Positions 48,222-58,751 of a stretch of 64,000 nucleotides of DNA are shown here, in pieces. Source of the DNA: Garcia nutans (taxonomy: Eukaryota > Streptophyta > Magnoliopsida > Malpighiales > Euphorbiaceae); the NCBI GenBank assembly GCA_947685225.1, contig CANTUV010000024.1, positions 11,798,001 through 11,862,000 on the forward strand. The letters are read 5' to 3'. How positions within the stretch are numbered: the first letter of the stretch is position 1; the number at the start of each line of letters is the position of its first letter. The notes under the pieces are model-generated. The model did not search any database. It saw only the letters and a list, made by a program, of their open reading frames with translations, and was not told the origin of the DNA. Position numbers and translations under genes: made by a program.

Positions 48222-48694
48222 TGTAGACCCTTAATTTTTGACCAAGTCCAGTCCAATATTTTAAAATAGCTTGAAATAATTTTTACAATATTTATTATTT
48301 ATTTTAATATAATATTTATTATTTAAAATATTAAAAGAAAAAGAGAAGAAATTATAAATATTTATTTTAAATATAATATTTATTTTTAATAATAAAAATT
48401 AATAAAAATTAAAAATCAGACGGACGAATGGGCGAACGACGCGCCGTAGCGCTTCGTGAGCCTACGCGAGGCCTGCGGCGAATTTGTTGCTGTGAAGAGC
48501 CAAGCCCTCATAATTGCCAGCGCCCCGACACCCATGGTCCAGCAGCCTCACTAGCAGCGCTCGCCCCAGTACCCAGTTTCCTCGCAGCCCGCAGGCCCGT
48601 GTACCAACTCATTGGCCAAATTTGCCAAAAACCTTATTTAGCACGGATTTTTAATTTATTTTCGAAACAATTTTTATTTCCTTAAAAAACCAAT
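48222..48694 (+). repeat. 3' LTR of A, first part
   Basis: Starts TGTAGACCCTTAATTTTT and matches 13829-14300 of the 5' LTR, including the GC-rich segment. Interrupted at 48694 by element E; the likely TSD is CCAAT (48690-48694), whose second copy would be outside the window. Confidence 0.88.
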
Positions 48695-50876
48695 TGTAGA
48701 CCCTTAATTTTTGACCCAGTCCAGTCCAATATGCTTAATTTAGTCCTAAATAATTTTTGTTGTCTAATTGGTCCAAAATAATTTTTGTTAAATGATTTTT
48801 GCTTTAGTATCTAATTTTTATTAATAAAAAATAAAAATAAACAAATAAAAGTAAAAAAATAAAAAATAAAAATCGGAGTAAAAAAAATCGACGATGAAAA
48901 AATCATCGCACGGGCCCGTGGGCATTTCGCCCGCTCCACGCCAACCGCCGCAATTTCCTGCTGCATATTTTTTTCGCCATCGCATTTTTTCCTGCGGCAA
49001 TTTTTTTTCGGCAGTGCAATTTTTCCGATTCAAAATTTTTGAAGCCTAATTCAATTAGGTTTTGGTTTCCTTTTCTTATTAATATTACTTGCCTTGACTA
49101 ATTAGGAAAAAACCATATCAAACCACTATAAATAAGGACCAAAGGTAATGAAATTAAGGAAGGCTGAAAATCAAACAGTAGCTGGAAAAATTTAAAACCA
49201 AATCAGTGAAGGAAAAGGAGCAATTCAATTTCTTTTTTTCTGGAATAGCAGGGACACGATTTAAGCAATTCACAGGCAGCAACTGTCTTTGTTCTTGCTC
49301 ATCCAAAAAGAAACAATTTTTTGGAGAATCAACAAAAGGAGGTATGTATTAAATTCTTTTTTTTTCTTTTTCCACAATAGCATAAACTATGAAATTTTAT
49401 TTTTTAAATCAAAAACCTTAGAACTTTAATTTAATTTTTCCAAAGTTAAAAACACTAATACGTTACTTTATTTTCCAAAAAGACTTAAAATTATTATTTT
49501 TACCTCTTCAAAATCTTAAAACCTTAATTAAACATATTTTTCAACAAAACCAATATTTGATTCTATTTCTTTCAAAACTTTAAATTAGGTTTTGTTTCTT
49601 TCAAAAGGCTTTAAAAAACATCTTTTCTACTTATCAAAACTTTAATCCGTTTGTTTAAATTCATAAAACTTTATAAAATTATCAAATTGATTTCCAAATT
49701 CTAAAAGCCAATTCATCACCCGTGACCCTAATTTTAAATCCTAAAACCCTAATTCAACTTCCAAACTTAAAATAGTAAGCTCTAATTCCTTAAAAACTTT
49801 AAACCCTAACTTTTTCTAAACTTTAATCCTTTAAAACATTAAAAACCATAAAAACATAAATATTTCAAATTTACACAGTGAGCATTTAAAACCATGAATG
49901 AAAAGTATTTTAAAGTGTCTAAAACCCTAGTTTCATAATTTCACCATTCAAACCTTAATTTGTTTAATCAAAGAGTCTTACCAAACTTTTAAAACATAAA
50001 ACCACAATCTATTTTAATTCCATAAAAAAGTCACAGTAGCCTAATTTTATGAATTCCAAAACCTTAACACATGAGATTAAGAACCCTAAATGGAAATAGT
50101 AGCTTTAATTTAGATTTTTATTTACCTTATTCAATTCCATATTTGACCATGCTTTGTTTTATTTCTTATGCTTTAATTTATTTAAGTTCGATACTTAGTT
50201 TATTTTATTATGGATGGATGTTTACTTTTTATTGATATTTGGTACCTTTGATGAATGATTTATTTATTATGAATGGTTATTTACTTTTATCAATTTATTT
50301 AGACTTCCAAATGTTGTAAGAGGTATGTTTCCACTTGGTGGGTACCTCATTAGTTAAATATCATGTAATTTAATTTGCTTTTCTATCTTATAACTTATGT
50401 AAAGGGCATGTTTCTACCTTTCAGTGGGTGTCCTATCTAGGCATGTGATGTAAGGACATGTTTCCATCTTCGGATGGGTGTCCATTTATTTGTTTTGTTT
50501 TGTTTGGACATTGCTTTGATTTTAGTATAATGATGCTTTCTTTTAATTATTGTGTGTAGTGTGGATAATATTGTTATATTTAAGAATTTTATAATATTAA
50601 GATCTGTAAAGGAGGCCGGTTCAAATGAATCGGGCGTTGTGGGGGTGCTGGGCTATTTCTCACCTTCCCCACATGTACGCAACTTTTCGAACCCATTAGG
50701 GGGTTGGGGATTCCTTAGGAATTGAGTCATCCACCCCTTTCTTTTTCCCGGCCCGTCCGGGTGGCAACTCCATTTTCTCCGGACTTAGGTCCGTGTTCTC
50801 TAAGGCTCCGAGACTAAACAGTGCCGAAGTCGCAAGAACCATTCCACTGGGAGTGGGGCGAAAATCCCCGCTCACA
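48695..50876 (+). repeat. 5' LTR of E
   Basis: Starts TGTAGACCCTTAATTTTTG, ends CGCTCACA. TATA box 49126-49134, strong donor GGAG|GTATGT at 49341/49342, AAACCCTAA-type motifs around 49730-49930, and the conserved stretch with AGGTATGTTTCCACTTGG. Confidence 0.93.
49126..49134 (+). promoter_or_regulatory. TATA box of E 5' LTR
   Basis: CTATAAATA within ACCACTATAAATAAGG, about 430 bases into the LTR. A start about 30 bases further would give a first exon of about 180 bases up to the donor at 49342. Confidence 0.65.
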
Positions 50877-50877
50877 G

Positions 50878-50895
50878 TGGTGGCTCCACTGGGGA
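50878..50895 (+). other. primer binding site of E
   Basis: TGGTGGCTCCACTGGGGA, two changes from the Tat/Ogre consensus TGGCGACTCCACTGGGGA. Confidence 0.88.
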
Positions 50896-52048
50896 TAAGA
50901 GAAGTTGATTCCGTTGGTCTTTATATTATACTATTCTTTCCTATAATGATATTATCCATTGCATCATATTAGATTGCACTGTGTGCGTGAGTTAGGACGC
51001 CCGTGTTACCCGTGTTGTGTTATGTAAGGGATACCATACTTTTACTCAAGGTATGGAGATCGAGCATGGCATAACCACTCATTGCCTGGTACCATTCGGT
51101 ATATACTTGCTATGGGAACCTAAGCCTTTTAACCCAAAGACTAAAACTCATGTAATTGGCCTAGTTACTTTCCTTAGGTTTTACCCCAAATGCATGTTGT
51201 TTGACTATGGTTAGTTTATCTTAGTCTAAATCATGGCTTATTTGGTTTGTTCTTTTTCTAATATGACCCAAGTACATTTGCAAGCTCAAAATAAATTTTT
51301 CTTTAAAGTCCAAAAGACCAAAGCTATTTTTAAAATTTTTCAAGATGGTCTTTGGACATAAGACTTTTCTAAAAACAAATAAAAAATTCTTTGGCTCATG
51401 GCCCAAATACTAAGCCCAAATCCATTTTTCTAAAATCTTTTACAATGGGCTTAGAAACAAAACTATTTTCACCCAACCTTTTCTTATAAAGAGCTTGCAA
51501 AAATATTTAGATCAATTATGAAATACCAAAAATCAATTGTGGGCCTAGTTTATTCTAAGAATAAATTAATCATGGGTTTGTTTTTGGCATGAACCATTAG
51601 TTACCTTTTTCAAGTGAGAAACCTATTTATAATAAACCCCTTGATTTCATTTTTATCCAATATAGCATAAAAGCTACTATAGTTGGTTGAATGGATTAAA
51701 ACCTAATTAATGGGAATTACTATGAATGGACTTCCATTTTTGAAAATATAACTATTGGTTGAAACGTCCGAGGAATTATTCGAAAGCAAGATACCCCATG
51801 TTTGTATTTTGTTAACCATATACCTAGGAAAAGAGACTCGCCATTCGTGTGTGGATGTTATAAGGTTGGAAGGAAAGTCCTATTTATCCTTATTTGTTGA
51901 TTGTTTGTGCATACATGCATACATTTGCATCTCATATCATTTCTGGCTCACAGCCCTGGATTACGATAGTTCTAAAGCTTACAACAATCCAACTTACGCC
52001 GGAGACAAAGTATCTAGCAACGACACAATTACTTGCTCACCTAAAACA
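50896..52048 (+). other. leader of E
   Basis: Long leader with a 53-codon frame at 51053-51214 (MEIEHGITTHCLVPF...) matching the one in C. An acceptor GGCTCACAG ends at 51953. Splicing from 49342 to 51953 would remove 2612 bases and leave a 95-base ATG-free exon before gag. Confidence 0.7.
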
Positions 52049-53736
52049 ATGGAGCCCGAACAAATTCAAAGGATGGTGGATAAGGCCCTTAATGTCAAGA
52101 TGGAAGAAATCAAAGAGGCCCTAGCTGAGACCAAGAAGAACCAGTTGACTGCAATCTTAGAGAACCATGCCGAGGCGTCTACTAGCACTAAGAAACCAAA
52201 GGACAAAGGGAAGACCAAAGTTAGTGAAGTGGTTTTTGATGATTAAAAGGTGATCATTGATGATGATGATGATTGGGCTCAATACTACCAAGATGTTCAA
52301 GAGAAGAAGAAAGAACTGAAGGTTGTTGAGAAAGCAACTATCGACAAGACCGAAACATCCGATGTTGAAAAGATTATTGTTGATTTAGAAAAGAAATTTG
52401 AGAAGAAGCTGAAAACCGAAGAGATGTCTGAGATCGACAAACTATTTGAACAAGATGAAGAAGTTCCATACAAGTTCAAGATGCCATCCTTTTCTAAGTA
52501 CAATGGCACCGGAAATCCTCATCTTCATGTGACGCAATACATCACCACCATGCAGTCTGCCCGAGCTACTAAGGCTCAAACCCTAAGGTACTTTATGCTC
52601 TCATTGGACCCTGTTGTCCAAAATTGGTTCAATACCTTAGATGATGGAACACAAAAGAGTTGGGATCTACTTTACAAAGCCTTCATCCAACAATATGGAT
52701 ACAATGTTGAGTTAGAAGTTACCTTAATGGAAGTGGAGTCCATTAGGCAAAGGCCAAATGAGAATTTTGTAGATTATGTCAAGAGATGGAGAAACAAGGC
52801 TACTTTACTCTAGAAGGGGCCAGATGAATCCGATCAAATAAGGATGACTGTGAGAGGGGTGTTGCCTAATCTTTGTGAGAGGATGTCTCATACACTCATC
52901 CATAATTTCAAAGACCTTCTTCAAGCTGGTTTGCAAATTAAAGAATGGGAAAGGGAGAAGAGCCGCTTTGCAACAAAAAGGAAGAGAAAGGGAGCTATCA
53001 ACCTGGTAGCCAAAGCATGCAAAAAGCAGTAGGTATTAATGCTATTAACCAAGGAACAAGGAGACAATTCTCAGAATTGGGAAAACCGATGTCTTGGGTT
53101 CTCAACAAGTTTCAAAGAAAAGGATTGCTACAATCCTTAAATCCTCGTCCTTTGCCTAACCCTCTCCCACCTAATTTTGACACCAAAGCATTTTGTCAAT
53201 TTCACCAAATGCAAGGACATGACATAGATAGATGCGTGAGGTTGAGACATGAGATCCAAAATCTAATTAATAATGGGAAGCTACCCGAGCCCAACAAGCC
53301 AAACACCAAAGACAACCCATTGCCAAAATTCAATAGGGTACCACCACCAGCAACCTTCATGATTGGAGGAGGTTTGCATGAGGACTTTGTCATGTCTTCT
53401 TTTCAAGATGTGGATGAAAAAGCAACCAAAGAAGAAGAGGCATTTGTCAAAATTGAACAAGCTATGATGGGTGGAGAAGTAGCAATTTGTGTTGTCAACA
53501 AGTTTTGGGATTCAAGTGATAGTGATGATGATATTATACCCAAGAAGGAGGAGTGGAATTGGTCCGAGCCCGAAGAAGATGAGGTGATGAATACTAGATT
53601 TGGTAAGCCTTACGCAAGGCCACCACCTAAGGAGATAGAAACTACTAAGGGGAAGGAAGTCGAAATAGAAGAAGATGACGCTGTGCTCAAGCAATTGAAA
53701 AGAGCCCAAGCAAGTGTTAGCATTTGGGACTTGTAG
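52049..53736 (+). pseudogene. gag of element E
   Basis: ATG at 52049 (MEPEQIQRMVDKALNVKMEE). N-terminal charged arm with Asp run, gag domain (LRYFMLSLDPVVQNWFNTLD at about 52585-52645), Cys/His motif CQFHQMQGHDIDRC at about 53190-53235, and an acidic C-terminal part missing from A and C. Lesions: TAA at 52244 (Glu in C), TAG at 52811 (Lys in C), a frameshift near 52970, and another at about 53730, after which protease continues in the next frame (SIWDL / VATSKKHR). Gag and pol were probably one long frame. Confidence 0.9.
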
Positions 53737-54389
53737 CTACTTCTAAAAAGCATCGAGAAACTATGGCCAAGGCCTTAGCCAGCATGCCAATTTCTACCTC
53801 CACAACACCGGAGGAGTTGATCAACTTCATAAAAATTGGGGAAGTAATGAAATGCGAAGAGGTACAAGAAAAGAGTGAAGTTAGTATGGGAGCAGTTTCT
53901 TTTTCAGATGCGGACTTACCAGAGGAGGGGAGAGACCACATCCGCCCTCTCTTTATCAAAATAGAATTCAAGAGGAAGAGGACTCCATGTGTAAGGGTTG
54001 ATGATGGGTCCGCCATAAATGTCTGTCCACTTAAGATATTGCCAAATCTAGCCATGTCAATAAGAGATCTAAACCCAACCGAGGTGACAATTCGTGCTTA
54101 TGACAACACTAAGAGGCATGCCGAAGGAACTTTCAAAGCGACCGTCAAGCCTGGGCCAATTGAATCTATTGTTGAATTTGTTGTTTTAGACATACCAGTT
54201 ACCTTCACCTTGCTCTTGGGGCTACCATGGTTTCACCCTCTTGGTGGAGTTCCTTCCACCCTTCATCAAAAAATAAAATTTCCCAACGGAAATGAGACAG
54301 TGATCATTGAAGCTAAAGATAATGAGATTGTTAATGCCCTAATGGTTGAGAGGCCTCTCAATGGTTTTCAAGTGGCTGCAATTTTCTGA
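53724..54389 (+). pseudogene. protease region of E
   Basis: Aspartic protease of a Ty3/gypsy polyprotein, which would cut the Gag-Pol precursor in the particle. The active-site segment reads VDDGSAINVCP (DDGS at 54000-54011), the form DDG in place of DTG that I expect in Tat elements. The segment LLGLPWFHPLGGVPSTLHQK follows as the conserved C-terminal half. The frame ends at 54389 through a one-base shift (FQVAAIF stop versus SDDEVVDSKV in the next frame). Confidence 0.85.
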
Positions 54390-55869
54390 TGATGAAGTAG
54401 TGGACTCCAAAGTCTTAAATATGATGAAGAACATGAACTACCTTCCCGGAGCTGGTCTTGGAAAGGGTAAGGCCGGTTTAACAAAATTGCTAGATTTTAG
54501 AACTCAAGCTTCTAAGAAAGGGTTGGGATATGATGAAGCCAATGATGTCCAGCCAAAGAAGAGTGAGAAGATGAGCTTCCCACCACTTGAAGAGATCTTT
54601 GTCAAAGCTCCAGATATGGGAACACTCCAAGGAAGGCCTGAGCCAATCATGTTCATGGGTAAGTTAATCCCAGGTTTTGAAATTTTTGCAGATGTTGCCG
54701 AGCTAGTGGAGCAAGTGAAGAAAGAGCTCACCCTGTCAACCAACAAAGAAGCCAATCCAAAAGAGAAGAATGAAGCTGCCCCGAAAGTCGAGAAGACTCC
54801 GGAAGAGATTGCCGCCCTGGTTGAAGAAAAGTTTGAAGACATCCTGCTTTATGATTCTGAGAACAATGGTTTTGATTTTGATTTTGATTTTTCTACTTTA
54901 TATGAGGATGATGATGTTTTCTTTTCCAAAATGAATGCAATAAAGTCTGATTTTGCTTACTTGTGTGATGTTTCTCCTGATGGTTGCATACATTCAGATA
55001 GCAGTTACATAAACATCTTTAATATTAATTCTAATAACACACAATCATTAAATTTGGGAACAACTGAAAATCCTAAAAACATTAGCATAGCATCCGACCT
55101 TACTCCCGATGAGAGAGAGAGATTTGAAAAAATATTCAAAAAATATGAAGAAGTGTTTGCTTGGTCTTATGAGGATATGCCTGGGATAGATCGAGACATA
55201 ACCGAGCATCACATTCCTACTTACACTCACATTAAGCCTGTCAAACAAAAGCTTAGGCGATTAAGACCTGAGTTGGCTAAATCGGTTAAAGAAGAGGTCA
55301 CTAAGAAAATACAAGTGAAGTTCCTTGAAGTGATAGAATACCCAGATTGGCTGGCCAACATAGTACCTGTGCCAAAGAAAGATGGAAGAATAAGGGTTTG
55401 TGTGGATTATAGAGATTTAAACAAGGCTTCCGCTAAGGATGATTTTCCTTTACCTCATATAGATGTTCTCATTGATAGTGCAACCTCTAGCGTGCTACAC
55501 TCGTTTGTAGATGGATTTTCCGGATACAATCAAGTGTTAATGGCCCAAGAGGATAAAGCCAAGACTGCTTTCATTACTATATGGGGTATATTTTGTTATA
55601 GGGTGATGCCTTTTGGCTTAAAGAATGTTGGAGCAACCTACCAAAGGATGGCCACCACACTATTTCATGACATGATGCACAAAGAAGTTGAAGTATATGT
55701 TGATGATATGATGGTCAAGTCGGATACAAGGGAGCAAAACTTCCAAAACTTAGAATTATTCTTCAATAGAGCTTTGAAATATAAGCTAAGATTAAACCCG
55801 AAGAAGTTTGTATTCAGTGTTACTTCAGACAAGTTATTGGGACATGAAATTGGTCCAAAATGGTATTGA
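54390..55869 (+). pseudogene. G-patch-like segment and reverse transcriptase of E
   Basis: A glycine-rich stretch at about 54440-54535 (LPGAGLGKGKAGLTKL..., KKGLGYDEA) resembles the G-patch found between protease and RT in Tat elements. An acidic linker with repeated DFDFDFD follows (about 54875). RT then shows VCVDYRDLNKA (about 55400), FPLPHIDVLI, FSGYNQVLMA, MPFGLKNVGATYQR and the catalytic YVDD at 55696-55707, followed by MMVKS. In FVDGFSGY the catalytic Asp of the first motif is kept. The frame breaks near 55850 (KLLGHE), and the thumb continues in another frame (NGIEIDPDKVKAI). Confidence 0.92.
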
Positions 55870-56560
55870 GATAGATCCTGACAAAGTCAAAGCAATAAGG
55901 GATATGCCAGCCCCAAAGACGGAGAGAGAAGTTCAGGGATTCATTGGTAAACTGCGGTACATTAGCAGATTTATAGCAAAGCTCACAACAATCTGCGAGC
56001 CTATCTTCAAGTTGCTTAGAAAGAATCAGCCGGTCTTATGGAATGAAGAGTGTCAAAAGGCCTTTGAGTGAATAAAAGAGAATTTGTTGAATCCACCTGT
56101 TTTAAAACCACCTAAACCCGGCAAACCTCTATTACTATACTTAGCAGTAGAAGAAGAGTCGATAGGAGCCATACTAGCCCAAGCAGACGAATCAGGGATT
56201 GAGCATGCAGTTTACTATTTGAGTAAAAAGCTCCTACCTTATGAAATTAAGTATAGTATCATCGAAAAGACCTGTATAGCCGTGGTTTGGTCTTCTAAGA
56301 AGTTGCAGCATTACTTTCAATTGTATAGTGTGCAAGAAATTTCCAGGTTGGATCCAATGAAGTACTTAAGGGAGACACCCTCTTTAATTGGGAAATATGG
56401 TCGATGGTTGATAATATTAGAAGAATTTGAGATCGAGTATGTAACCAGAAAAATAATAAAAGGTAAAGCGATGGCAAAATTCCTGGCTCAACAACCATTA
56501 CCAGAAAGTGAAGAGGTAATCTTGGAATTTCCAGATGAACATTTAGAAGTAATCGAAGTA
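55850..56560 (+). pseudogene. RT connection and RNase H of E
   Basis: Continuation of pol: IEIDPDKVKAIRDMPAPKTE and FIGKLRYISRFI are the usual end of the RT domain. RNase H follows (LLLYLAVEEESIGAILAQ, VYYLSKKLLPYE.KYS, EKTCIAVVWSSKKLQHYF). A TGA at 56069 replaces the expected Trp codon in AFEWIKE. This RNase H would degrade genomic RNA during reverse transcription; in Tat elements it is followed by a second RNase H. Confidence 0.88.
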
Positions 56561-57073
56561 CAAGTGTGGAAAATGTATTTTGATGGAGTAGTAAATAGGA
56601 AAGGAGCAGGTTTGGGAGTTATACTAGAATCGCCCGAAGGGGGAACATATCCCTTTAGCCAAAAAGTTAAAATTTAGGGCAACCAATAATATGGTGGAGG
56701 ACGAAGCTTGTATTTTAGGTTTGGAAACCCTAATGATTATGAAGGTGGATAAGGTGGAAGTTTATGGCGATTCATTGCTAGTATTATCCCAAGTAAATGG
56801 AGAGTGGGAGTTGAAAGAGGAAAAACTAAAACCATACCACCGTTATTTGACCATGATGAAGAAGAATTTTAAGGAGTGTAGGTTTATACATCTGTTAAGA
56901 GAAGAAAATCAGATGGCTGATGCCCTTGCCACATTGGCTTCGGTATGGGAAAATCCTGCCAGCCTATTCCTTAAGCCTCTAATCTTGACCAGTTCATCAA
57001 CTCCTTGCTATGAATATGAGACAATCATGGAAGTTGATACAGACCATGATGCGTGGTATGATACTATAAGATG
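56561..57073 (+). pseudogene. second (archaeal-type) RNase H of E
   Basis: WKMYFDGVVNRKGAGLGVIL begins the domain; the catalytic pattern continues as NNMVEDEACILGLE, VYGDSLLVLSQVNGEW and ENQMADALATLA. This additional RNase H is a hallmark of Tat/Ogre elements. A frameshift at about 56672 separates the first motif from the rest, and the frame ends at a TGA at 57071, probably a former Arg codon (CGA). Confidence 0.88.
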
Positions 57074-58298
57074 ATCTTTTGAGGAAAGAGAATACCCGCC
57101 AGGGGCAACAAAGAAAGAGAGAAGAGCCATAAGGAGGTGGTCATTGCAATACATCACCTTCCATGGGGAGTTATATCGAAGATGGCCTGATGGAGTGCAT
57201 TTAAGATGTTTGAGAAAACCTGAAGTGGAGCGCACCATGTCAGAAATACATGCGGGAAGTTGTGGTCCGTACATGAGTAGTTTGGCCCTAGTTATGAAGA
57301 TTATTCGACAAGGTTACTATTGGCTGACCATGGAGAATGACTGTATTGAGTTTGTAAAGAAGTGCCAGCAATGTCAGATGTATGGTAACTTGAATCACAT
57401 GCCTCTTGAAGAACTGCATTCAATGTCTTCGCCCTGGCCATTTGCCACCTGGGGTATCGAAATTATAGGAGAGATACATCCTACAGCTTCAAACGGTCAC
57501 CGATTCATTGTAGTAGCAGTAGATTATTTTTCAAAATGGGTCGAAGCTGAATCCTTCAACAAATTGGGTGCAAGTCAAATGGCTAGATTTATTGAAAGGA
57601 ACCTCATCTGCAGATACGGGGTCCCACACAGTGTGGTATCAGACAATCGGGTACAATTCCAAGGAGCAGTTAAGGATTTATTCTTGAAGTACCACATTCA
57701 TCATCATAGATCCTCTCCTTATAGACCAAAGGCTAACGGTGCGGTTGAAGAAACAATTAAGACAATTAAGCAAATTCTATCCAAAATGACCAAGACTTAC
57801 AGGGATTGGTCAGAGATGCTCCCCTTTGCTTTATGGGGATATAGGACAAGTGTGCGAACACCTACTGGGATGACACCTTTCTCTTTGGTTTATGGGATGG
57901 AAGCAGTATTGCCAATTGAAATTGAGATCAAGTCACTCAGAGTAGTCTTGGAAGCTGAACTGCCTAAAACAAAATGGGTAGCAAGCAGATACACACAATT
58001 AGCTCTATTAGAAGAGAAAAGATTAAAGGCGTTGTATCATCACCAACTGTATCAAAAGAAGACAGCTCGGGCCTACAATCGAAGGGTTAAGGTCAGAAAA
58101 TTCAGAGTTGGGGATTTGGTGTTGAAGCAATGCAAGCCTAATGTATCTGATCCAAGAGGGAAGTTCAGACCTAGCTGGGAAGGGCTATATGTTGTGAAAC
58201 AAGTCATGAGCAAAGGTGCGGTGAAGTTATCAGACATGGATGGGAACAAATTTAGTGAGCCAGTAAACATTGACAGGTTGAAGAGGTTTTGCATATGA
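57074..58298 (+). pseudogene. integrase of E
   Basis: The frame is open from 57075 to the stop at 58298. The zinc-binding part reads EIHAGSCGPYMSS ... CQQCQMYG; the second His expected in the HHCC motif is Tyr (57270-57272). The catalytic core shows WGIEIIGEI, where the first catalytic Asp is Glu (57459-57461), VVSDNRVQFQG with the second Asp kept, and GAVEETIKTIK with the Glu kept. The C-terminal part FRVGDLVLKQ ... GKFRPSWEGLYVV is the usual GPY/F-like module. The two active-site changes suggest an inactive enzyme even without other lesions. Confidence 0.92.
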
Positions 58299-58323
58299 TA
58301 TGAAAAGGAAAAAAAAGGAGCTT

Positions 58324-58470
58324 GCTAGGTTGAAAACACAAAAAGGGCAGCCTAGGCAAAAGTTAGAGCAGTCCGCTAGTTTCAAAAACTCGAAAGGGCG
58401 GACTAGGCAACAATTAGGGCTAAATGAGAGAAAATCATCAATTAGAAAACCCGAAAGGGCTAATTGGCAA
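58324..58470 (+). ncRNA. structured RNA repeats, cluster 1 (three copies)
   Basis: Copies at about 58325-58355, 58376-58406 and 58439-58466. Each has an outer stem, an A-rich bulge on the 5' side, and an inner 3-bp stem closed by a tetraloop-like turn. Copy 3 is perfect: CAATTAG (58439-58445), AAAA, CCC-GAAA-GGG (58450-58459), CTAATTG (58460-58466). Copy 2 has CTAGT/ACTAG plus CTC-GAAA-GGG. Copy 1 has CTAGGTTG/CAGCCTAG with a degraded inner stem. The outer-stem sequences differ between copies while pairing is kept. The cluster starts 26 bases after the integrase stop. Confidence 0.7.
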
Positions 58471-58689
58471 CATGAGTGATCTTGTGTATGCTGGCTTTAC
58501 GTTTGGTTGTTCCCCAATTTAATAAAATAGAATTAATGTTAAAATTGTTTTATGTGCACTGTTATAAGTATTTGACCAGATATGGATGAAATAAATAATC
58601 ATAATTGCAAAAGGTGATGAAAAATTATAAATGGAAAAGAAGCATCTTTTATTACTTTAATTATTTTTTAATCCTAACAATACACTTTC
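58471..58689 (+). other. spacer downstream of pol
   Basis: AT-rich, no gene or repeat recognised. It lies beyond the 3' end of the antisense DUF7745-like gene. Confidence 0.6.
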
Positions 58690-58751
58690 TGAATTGACAA
58701 ATGTAAAATCTATGGCAGTCGATAACTGTAACGTGCAGGCCAGCTTTGCCT

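Larger units (their letters stand above)
13829..48694 (+). mobile_element. element A: gag-only Tat retrotransposon with five nested insertions
   Basis: Once L2, S2, S3, S4 and C are removed, A reads: 5' LTR 13829-14675 plus 23928-24998, primer site 25000-25017, leader, gag 29191-33762, non-coding tail 33763-35463 plus 37780-37937 plus 47277-48221, polypurine tract, then 3' LTR from 48222. The two LTR starts (13829 and 48222) belong to one subfamily, sharing the same AT-rich 5' portion and the GC-rich block at about 14030-14220 and 48420-48610. Pol is absent. The 3' LTR is interrupted at 48694 by element E. Gag-only elements of this design have been described as TR-GAG. Confidence 0.85.
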
